Of a DNA stretch of 10,284 nt, positions 1 to 5,418 are shown in pieces. The notes beneath the pieces are model-generated. The model was not told the origin of the DNA and searched no databases. It saw nothing but the letters and a program-made list of their open reading frames with translations. Position 1 is the first letter of the stretch; each line of letters opens with the position of its first letter. Where the stretch lies: contig VGEI01000097.1 in NCBI GenBank assembly GCA_016869415.1, positions 1-10,284 on the forward strand, given 5' to 3'. The DNA comes from Alphaproteobacteria bacterium. Lineage in GTDB: Bacteria > Pseudomonadota > Alphaproteobacteria > CACIAM-22H2. A program made the position numbers and the translations under genes.

Positions 1-180
1 GGGGCAGGGGGTATCGGCGGTAGCGGAGCTAGGCGATGCGGGCTGCGGCGCGAGACGCGCACGAACGCCCTGAATCAGAGCGGATTGGATCACGATTCTT
101 CCCCATTCTGGAGACCAGGCTTTCTCCGGTTAATATAACACCAGTACGGCCACGCTTCGTAAAAACGGGCCCTACGTGCC

Positions 181-224
181 CTCAGCATCCCATAGATATA
201 TTTAATTTTAATTAAAGTGCTGAG
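181..224. repeat. Nested inverted repeats in AT-rich DNA
   Basis: The outer arms are CTCAGCA (181-187) and TGCTGAG (218-224), a perfect 7-bp inverted repeat separated by 30 bases. Inside the loop lies a second perfect pair, TTTAATT (201-207) and AATTAAA (210-216), separated by only two bases. The arms were read directly from the sequence. Possible roles are a protein-binding operator, a stem-loop at the end of a transcript, or a remnant end of a mobile element. Short AT-rich palindromes arise easily by chance, so the function is open. Confidence 0.45.
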
Positions 225-249
225 ATACCATCGGCATTGGAATCCAATT

Positions 250-262
250 TAAATTATTGATT
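250..262 (-). promoter_or_regulatory. Possible IHF-binding site
   Basis: Read on the minus strand, these 13 bases (AATCAATAATTTA) fit the integration host factor consensus WATCAANNNNTTR at every fixed position, and they lie in flanking A/T-rich DNA as IHF sites often do. IHF bends DNA at promoters, origins and recombination sites. The match is in a low-complexity AT-rich stretch where chance matches are common, so this is a weak call. Confidence 0.25.
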
Positions 263-427
263 ATTATATATATTTCGAGATGGCCGGCTCAGATGAGGCG
301 GAAATCGGCAGGGCCGGCCACATGCGGTGCGTCACAGGGGCTACGGGGCCGCAAGATGTGCCGGTTCAGCGGCCAAGCGCGGCCGGTCGCGGTCCGGTAC
401 CAATGGCAGGAAATGGGCTCTTGGGGA

Positions 428-502
428 TGGTGCCGCCGAAGTGAATCGAACACTCGACCCCGTCCTTACCAAGGACGTGCTCTACCACTGAGCTACGGCG
501 GC
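428..502 (-). tRNA. tRNA-Thr (anticodon GGT)
   Basis: The minus strand folds into a complete cloverleaf. The acceptor stem pairs GCCGCCG with CGGCGGC over 7 bp. The D stem pairs GCTC with GAGC around an AGTGGTA loop. The anticodon stem pairs CGTCC with GGACG around the loop TTGGTAA, which places GGT at positions 34-36 (threonine, ACC/ACU codons). A 5-base variable loop GGGTC follows, then a T stem GAGTG/CACTT with loop TTCGATT and one G-T pair at its base. The discriminator base is A, and CCA is encoded at 428-430 on the plus strand as TGG. The mature part without CCA is 431-502. No poly-T terminator is obvious downstream. Confidence 0.95.
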
Positions 503-640
503 GTACCGGAAAGCGGCGCGGAAAATGCCATAGGCCTCCCCCGGGCGCAACCGCAGCCGCGGGGCCGTGCTGTCTTTCGGACCGTTCCACCACCCGCTGT
601 TCGGCGCTAGGCTGCCCGCCAGCACGAAGGGAGTACGCTC

Positions 641-2380
641 ATGCACGCACCCAAGCCCGCCGGCGCCCCGGCGTCCGCTGCGGGCTCCCCCGCCAAGCGC
701 CTGACCGCGGAGGACTATCTAGCGGCGCTGCATGCGCAGGGTATCGATTGCCTGTTCGCCAACGCGGGCACCGATTTTCCGCCGATCATCGAGGCCTTCT
801 CGCGCATGAAGCAGGCCGGCGAAGCGGCGCCGCGGCCTGTCACCGTGCCGCACGAGAACGCCGCCGTGTGCATGGCCCACGGCTACTACCTGATGACCGG
901 CCGGCCGCAGGCCCTGATGGTCCATGTCAATGTCGGCACGGCCAACACGCTCTGCGCCCTGATCAACTCGGCCCGCGACAACGTGCCGATCCTGCTGACC
1001 GCCGGCCGCACGCCGATCACCGAGGGCGGCCTGCACGGCACGCGCAGCCGGCCCATCCACTGGGCGCAGGAGATGTTCGACCAAGCCGGCATGCTGCGCG
1101 AGACGGTGAAGTGGGATTACGAGCTGCACGCCAACCAGCATCCGGCCGAGGTAGTCGGGCGGGCGCTGGAGATTGCCATGAGCGAGCCGCGCGGGCCGGT
1201 CTACCTGACCTTGCCGCGCGAGGTGCTGGCCATGCCCACGCCGGTGGCGCGGCCGGCGGCCCGGCGCGCTGTGGCCGAGGCGGCGCATCCCGCGCCTGAA
1301 ACCATCGCCAGGGCTGCGGCATGGCTGGCGGCTGCCGAGCGACCGCTGGTCATCGCGGCGCGCAGTGGCGCCACCGCCGGCGGCGTCGACGCCCTGTCGC
1401 GCCTGGCCGAGCGCTATGCCTTCCCCGTGGTCTGTCACAACCCGCGTTATGTCTGTCTGCCCTACAGCCATCCGATGCATCTCGGCTTCCTGCCGAAGGA
1501 GCCGCTGACCGAGGCCGATGTCGTGGTTGTGCTCGACAGCGACGTGCCGTGGATCCTCAATCTCGAAGGCCCGCCGGCCGGCGCCAAGGTGATCCATCTC
1601 GGCACCGATCCGGCTTTCGTGCGCTATCCGATGCGCAGCTTTCCCTCCGACCTGACCATCGCCGCCGATCCCGAGGCCACGCTCCGTGCGCTCGATGCGG
1701 CGCTGGAGCGGAGCGGCCTGGCCAGCAAGCCGCAGACCGAGACGCGGCGCGCGAAGATCGCGGCGCAGTCGGCGCACCAGCGCGCCGCGTGGAAGGAGGA
1801 GGCCGAGAAAGCCGGGAGGGACGCGGTGATCCGCCCGGCCTGGATCAGCCGTTGCCTTGGCGAGGCAATGGGCGACGACGCTGTCGTGTTCAACGAGTAT
1901 CCGCTGAAGCTCGAATACTGCGCGTTCGAGCGCCCCATGAGCTATTTCGGCCTGTCACCGGCGGGCGGCCTCGGCTGGTCGCTGCCCGCCGCTTTGGGCG
2001 CCAAGCTCGCCGCGCCCGAGAAGCTCTGCGTCGCAACCATCGGCGACGGCTCTTACATCTTCGCCAATCCGACGGCCTGCCATTGGGTGGCGGACGCGCA
2101 CCAGCTGCCGATGCTCACCATCGTGTTCAATAACTCGCTCTGGGGAGCCGTGCGCAACGCCACATTGGCCATGTATCGCGAGGGTGCTGCGGCCAAGGAC
2201 AATCACCGCACCCTGGCGGATCTCAGTCCAAGCCCGGCTTTCGAAAAGATCGTCGAGGCTCAGGGGGGCTTCGGTGAGCGGGTGGAGAAGCCGGCCGACC
2301 TGCCGGCGGCGCTGCGGCGCGCTGTCGCGGCCGTGCGCGGCGGCCGGCAGGCGCTGCTCAACGTGGTCTGCCAGACCTGA
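641..2380 (+). CDS. ThDP-dependent enzyme, acetolactate synthase/decarboxylase family
   Basis: A 579-residue thiamine-diphosphate enzyme with the usual three-domain build of the pyruvate oxidase/acetohydroxyacid synthase superfamily: pyrimidine-binding domain about 20-190, central domain about 205-345, pyrophosphate-binding domain about 385-560. The activating glutamate is Glu72 in PHENAAV. The Mg-diphosphate motif begins at GDG 468-470 and ends with the Asn-Asn pair 497-498, the expected spacing. The length is normal for the family, and an SD-like GGGAG lies 8 bases before the ATG. The family covers acetolactate synthases, benzoylformate, oxalyl-CoA and phenylpyruvate decarboxylases, glyoxylate carboligases and sulfoacetaldehyde acetyltransferase. 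Nothing here singles out a substrate, and no small regulatory subunit follows, which argues against a biosynthetic acetolactate synthase. It also does not resemble sulfoacetaldehyde acetyltransferase at the N terminus. The gene is monocistronic and convergent with the PAS gene, with three bases between their stop codons. Confidence 0.88.
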   Translation: MHAPKPAGAPASAAGSPAKRLTAEDYLAALHAQGIDCLFANAGTDFPPIIEAFSRMKQAGEAAPRPVTVPHENAAVCMAHGYYLMTGRPQALMVHVNVGTANTLCALINSARDNVPILLTAGRTPITEGGLHGTRSRPIHWAQEMFDQAGMLRETVKWDYELHANQHPAEVVGRALEIAMSEPRGPVYLTLPREVLAMPTPVARPAARRAVAEAAHPAPETIARAAAWLAAAERPLVIAARSGATAGGVDALSRLAERYAFPVVCHNPRYVCLPYSHPMHLGFLPKEPLTEADVVVVLDSDVPWILNLEGPPAGAKVIHLGTDPAFVRYPMRSFPSDLTIAADPEATLRALDAALERSGLASKPQTETRRAKIAAQSAHQRAAWKEEAEKAGRDAVIRPAWISRCLGEAMGDDAVVFNEYPLKLEYCAFERPMSYFGLSPAGGLGWSLPAALGAKLAAPEKLCVATIGDGSYIFANPTACHWVADAHQLPMLTIVFNNSLWGAVRNATLAMYREGAAAKDNHRTLADLSPSPAFEKIVEAQGGFGERVEKPADLPAALRRAVAAVRGGRQALLNVVCQT

Positions 2381-2383
2381 GAG

Positions 2384-2968
2384 TCAGTGCCAGCGGCCGG
2401 CGCCGTCGCGGAACAGCGAGATGGCGAGGATCCCGTCAATCTGGTGCGCCTGGTCGCTGAGCGGCAGGTAGAGGCTCTGCTGGATGCGGAAGTTGGCGCG
2501 CCAGGGCATCAGCGGCCGGCCGCGCCGGAAGAGCGGCCGTTCCTCGGCCACGACACGGCGGAAATAATCGCAGAGCATGGCCGTGTCTGCCTTGGGCTCC
2601 GTCTCGTCTAGGTAGCGGGCAAGCGGCTCCTGGGCGTTGGCCCGGTGCACATGGGTCTTGATCAGCCCGAAGCGGAAGCGGACATGCGGGCTGCGCACCA
2701 CATCGATCAGCCAGACATAGGGCAGCAGGCCGGAGATCTGGAAGACGCTGACGATCTCGCGGCTGGGCATGCGCCCCCTGGCCTTGATCTTGATCCAATA
2801 GTGCAGCAGCTGGCGCAGCTTGGGCGCCGGGTTCTGCTCGAAGATCGAGGTGATGCCGGAGACGACGACCGGCTCGTTCTCCGTGGCCTGCCAGGGATTG
2901 CGGCGCTTCTGCGGCAGAAGCCGGTTCTGCTGCAGGAGGCGACGGCGATGATCGAATCGATGCTGCAT
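2384..2968 (-). CDS. PAS domain protein (PAS_5 family)
   Basis: A 194-residue protein resembling the alphaproteobacterial PAS_5 family (PF07310). The family signature is seen at about residues 50-125: a leucine-rich helix ending in HYW (56-58), then GRMPSR (65-70), then LLPYVWLIDV (81-90), followed by a basic beta strand RFRFGLIKTH. These PAS proteins have no attached output domain, and their partner is unknown. The first 25 residues are very basic and rich in Arg and Gln. No membrane segment or signal peptide is seen. No good ribosome-binding site precedes the ATG, so the start is uncertain. The gene begins 43 bases after the MOSC gene ends and may be the last member of the soe operon, which would suggest a sensing role, but this is inference from position only. 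Confidence 0.75.
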   Translation of the reverse strand: MQHRFDHRRRLLQQNRLLPQKRRNPWQATENEPVVVSGITSIFEQNPAPKLRQLLHYWIKIKARGRMPSREIVSVFQISGLLPYVWLIDVVRSPHVRFRFGLIKTHVHRANAQEPLARYLDETEPKADTAMLCDYFRRVVAEERPLFRRGRPLMPWRANFRIQQSLYLPLSDQAHQIDGILAISLFRDGAGRWH

Positions 2969-3011
2969 GGTCGCGCTGCCATCATAGGGCGGCGCCGTTG
3001 TGCCGCAAGGC

Positions 3012-3740
3012 TCAGCGCTGCAGGTATACGCGGTCGCCGATGGCGATCGTTCCCAGCGCAGCGGGTGAGCAGCGCGAGGCGATGAAGTTGCCGAATTTCT
3101 CGACCACCGTGCGCAGGATGGCCGGGTTGCGCTCGCCGGTATCGGGGTCGATGGTGGTCATGACGCAGCGGTCGATCGGTGCGCTGACCAGCAGCTTCGC
3201 CGCGTTCGGACCCTCGCCGAAGACCAGCGTGCCGCCGACCCAGTGAGTCTCTCGCGCCGCCTCGCCATCGGGGGTCTGAATAATGAGATTGGCACGAAAG
3301 CGTCGCGGATCGATCGGTACACCCGCTGCCGCCTCGACCAGCTTCGGCGTGGCCGTGGCCATGACGGAGACCGGCATGGTGTCGAAGATGCCACGGCCGA
3401 TCTGGATCAGGCGTACTTCTTCCCCTATGGCCTCGCTCAGATGCCGGCGCAGCGCCTCGTCCCGCAAGTCGTACTCGCGGCCCGCGGCCAGGACACGTAC
3501 CGCAGACTTGCGCGGATTGTCGGCCTCTACGAAGCGCACCGCGTAGGTCACGACCGGCGAGACCGCGCGGCCGGTCAGCCAGGGAAAGCGCGAGCCGTCC
3601 GCGACCTTGTGGAAGGCGTATTGGCGGTCACCGTCGAGGCCGGACCATTTCAGCGCGGCCGATAGCAGGCTCTCGCCGCCAAAGGACTTCACTGGAAAAC
3701 GATTGATCACCTTGACCGTGCCGACCTCGCGAAGCGTCAT
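3012..3740 (-). CDS. MOSC domain protein, YcbX/mARC-like
   Basis: A 242-residue protein with an N-terminal MOSC_N beta-barrel domain (RFPVKSFGGE at 14-23, GLDGDRQYAF at 34-43) followed by a MOSC domain. The motif DRCVMTTIDPDTG (190-202) contains Cys192, the position that ligates molybdenum in mARC-type proteins. The C-terminal GDRVYL (235-240) is also typical. Proteins of this class bind molybdenum cofactor and either reduce N-hydroxylated compounds or are thought to handle cofactor. There is no ferredoxin domain, unlike E. coli YcbX, so any reductase activity would need a separate electron donor. The ATG overlaps the stop of the soeC-like gene by four bases (ATGA) and has no Shine-Dalgarno sequence of its own, so translation is probably coupled. 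No signal peptide is present, so it is expected in the cytoplasm. Confidence 0.88.
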   Translation of the reverse strand: MTLREVGTVKVINRFPVKSFGGESLLSAALKWSGLDGDRQYAFHKVADGSRFPWLTGRAVSPVVTYAVRFVEADNPRKSAVRVLAAGREYDLRDEALRRHLSEAIGEEVRLIQIGRGIFDTMPVSVMATATPKLVEAAAGVPIDPRRFRANLIIQTPDGEAARETHWVGGTLVFGEGPNAAKLLVSAPIDRCVMTTIDPDTGERNPAILRTVVEKFGNFIASRCSPAALGTIAIGDRVYLQR

Positions 3741-4684
3741 GCCGTCGTAGCGCCGTAGTAGAGTGTCACCGTGTGCTTGGCCTCGGCGAAGAATAGCCAG
3801 CGTTCGACCAGCACGCCGAGCATGCCGGCGACGGCGGCAAGCAAGCTTGCCGGCACGGCGATGGTGCCGCCCAGCGCCAGGGCCAACAACGTTAGCAGCA
3901 GTGGCACGGCGAAGCCGAGCACACGTGCGATCCGCCGCAGCTTCAGCGAATGCTTACGCGCGACGGCGTAGCCCATCTCGCGCAACAGATAGTTCGCTTC
4001 GGTATGGGGTCCATCGAGGAAGGTGACCTTGCCGCGCCGGCCAAGGCCGGTGGCGCTTTCCGGCGTGCTCGGCCCGGCGGTCGTATCGATGGAGCGCCAG
4101 TACGCCTCCTTGACCAGCAGGCCGAGGATCGCCGCGGCGGCGGCCAGTACGCCGAGCCAGCGTTGCCCGGCGCCCCAGACATGAGTGAGGGCGTTGAGCC
4201 AAAGCGCTCCTGTCATCAACGCGAGGGCCGCATAACCGGGCACGACCCAGGCACTGCGCCAGGCTTGGATCGGCTTCAGTGAGGCGTAGATCATCGCTGT
4301 GCAGCAGACCGTCGCGGCCGAAAGCGCGGCGGCCACGAAGCCAGCGACAGCGATTGGGCCGTCGAGCCGGCCGAACAACACCCAACCGATACCGAAGATC
4401 GCCGCCGGTACGTAGGTGGCGAGCGACAGCACGCCTTCGCGCGACAGCCACGAGGTGCGCCACTGGCTAAAGGCACGCCAGGCGCGCTCCGGGTGGCCCA
4501 GATGCGCTGTCGAGGAGAGGAGACCGGCGGTGATCAGGCCGAGCGCCAACGCCAGTGCCGTGAAGGCGAAACTGCGGTCCGCCGGAATGAGACGCAACGG
4601 TGCAAGCATGCCAACGAGGGCGAGGAGCCCGTAGCCGGCTCCCGATGCCGTGGTGAAGAAAATGACGGAGAAGGCGGGATGCAT
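3737..4684 (-). CDS. soeC: DmsC-family membrane anchor, SoeC-like subunit
   Basis: A 315-residue integral membrane protein of the DmsC family, which anchors molybdoenzymes and exchanges electrons with quinone. Eight hydrophobic segments are visible, near residues 6-28, 38-60, 85-105, 109-135, 146-166, 175-193, 254-273 and 277-299. After the second lies the family hallmark LGHPERAWRAF (62-72) followed by WRTSWLSREG (75-84). Histidines 61 and 64 are candidates for quinone interaction. A hydrophilic loop at 195-250 contains ARKHSLKLRR. The length fits the DmsC/SoeC type and is shorter than a typical NrfD/PsrC-type anchor. The start ATG shares one base with the stop of the iron-sulfur gene (TGATG), and the end overlaps the MOSC start. 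Its role as SoeC is inferred from the two catalytic subunits encoded just upstream. Confidence 0.88.
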   Translation of the reverse strand: MHPAFSVIFFTTASGAGYGLLALVGMLAPLRLIPADRSFAFTALALALGLITAGLLSSTAHLGHPERAWRAFSQWRTSWLSREGVLSLATYVPAAIFGIGWVLFGRLDGPIAVAGFVAAALSAATVCCTAMIYASLKPIQAWRSAWVVPGYAALALMTGALWLNALTHVWGAGQRWLGVLAAAAAILGLLVKEAYWRSIDTTAGPSTPESATGLGRRGKVTFLDGPHTEANYLLREMGYAVARKHSLKLRRIARVLGFAVPLLLTLLALALGGTIAVPASLLAAVAGMLGVLVERWLFFAEAKHTVTLYYGATTA

Positions 4685-5418
4685 CAGCGCGACAGCAGGC
4701 GGTCGACCCAGCGTAGGAACATGCCGGCGGTGTCTGGTGCGGCCGGTGTCAGCGCCATCTCACGGCCGGTTCCGGCGATCTTGCCGGGTCGTGGCGGCAG
4801 GTACTTGTTGACCGGCTTGTAGCCCTGTTCCGGCATCAGGTCGTAGCCGCCGCGCTCGGCTACCAGGCGCGACACAGCGGAATTGGGATCGCCGAGATCG
4901 CCGAAATGGCGGGCGTGGGCGGGGCAGGTCGACACGCAGGCCGGCACGCGGTCCGCCTCGTCGAGGTTCCGGTTGTAGATCCGGTCGACGCACAGGGTGC
5001 ATTTCTTCATCACGCCGGCATCGTCGTCGAACTCGCGTGCGCCGTAGGGGCAGGCCCAGGAGCACAGCTTGCAGCCGATGCAGGTATCGGCATTGACCAG
5101 CACGATGCCGTCCTCGACGCGCTTGTAGGAGGCGCCGGTGGGGCAGACCTCGACACAGGCGGGCGCTTCGCAATGCAGGCAGGATTTCGGGAAATGGACG
5201 GTGCGTCCGCACTCGCCGTCGTCGACCTCGAAGGTGTGGATGCGGTTGAACCACACGCCGGTGATGTCGGCGCCGTAGGGGTCGCGGTCGGGCAGAGGGG
5301 CGGAGTGGCCAGCGGTGTTCCATTCCTTGCAGTTCACGGCGCAGGCGTGACAGCCCACACAAGTATCGAGATCGATGACAAGGCCGAGCTTCACCGGCCC
5401 CACGGTGTAGTCGGTCAT
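4684..5418 (-). CDS. soeB: 4x[4Fe-4S] electron-transfer subunit, SoeB-like
   Basis: A 244-residue iron-sulfur protein of the DmsB/NrfC/SoeB type. Sixteen cysteines form four cluster motifs: C20/C23/C26/C30, C80/C83/C88/C92, C113/C116/C119/C123 and C140/C143/C161/C165. The pattern PTGASYKR after the second group and CPYGAR in the third are typical. It would pass electrons from the molybdenum subunit to the membrane anchor. The start is taken at the ATG ending at 5418, giving MTDYTVGPVK, because this overlaps the stop of the catalytic gene by four bases and fits family length. The open frame continues 46 codons further upstream inside soeA, but that extension looks like read-through of GC-rich DNA. 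There is no twin-arginine signal, so the complex should face the cytoplasm. Ending GYKPVNKYLPPRPGK (200-213) is shared with SoeB proteins as I recall them. Confidence 0.9.
   Translation of the reverse strand: MTDYTVGPVKLGLVIDLDTCVGCHACAVNCKEWNTAGHSAPLPDRDPYGADITGVWFNRIHTFEVDDGECGRTVHFPKSCLHCEAPACVEVCPTGASYKRVEDGIVLVNADTCIGCKLCSWACPYGAREFDDDAGVMKKCTLCVDRIYNRNLDEADRVPACVSTCPAHARHFGDLGDPNSAVSRLVAERGGYDLMPEQGYKPVNKYLPPRPGKIAGTGREMALTPAAPDTAGMFLRWVDRLLSR

Larger units (their letters stand above)
1..427. other. Gene-poor region with an AT-rich island
   Basis: No convincing gene is seen in this stretch. The first 180 bases are mixed in composition and every frame carries stops. From about 180 to 280 the sequence becomes strongly AT-rich, in sharp contrast to the GC-rich rest of the window. 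This part contains nested inverted repeats (181-224) and a sequence matching the IHF consensus (250-262). An open frame of 117 codons starting at 257 runs straight through the tRNA gene on the other strand, and its translation has no recognisable domain, so it is not called. The region lies downstream of the 3' end of tRNA-Thr, a place where integrated elements often sit, but no integrase is visible in the window. Confidence 0.6.

Noticed and set aside
74..130. Short frame reading ADWITILP, faintly like part of a LysR substrate-binding domain
   Set aside because: Only about 19 codons between stops, with no further matching sequence on either side; too little to support a gene remnant.
218..229. 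TGCTGAGATACC resembling the core of the TPP riboswitch THI box
   Set aside because: The other conserved parts (GGGGTGC upstream and the ACCTGA...GGGTAATGCCAGCG part downstream) are missing, and the nearby ThDP gene is separated by an opposite-strand tRNA.
370..388. GC-rich hairpin (CGGCC/GGCCG) downstream of the tRNA as a terminator
   Set aside because: The stem is only about five pairs and no T-run follows on the minus strand.
257..610. A 117-codon open frame crossing the tRNA gene
   Set aside because: It translates through the antisense of tRNA-Thr and has no recognisable protein features.
719..1777. A 352-codon open frame on the minus strand opposite the ThDP gene
   Set aside because: The composition is Arg/Gly/Ala/Gln-rich with no recognisable domain, and the plus strand encodes a clear enzyme.
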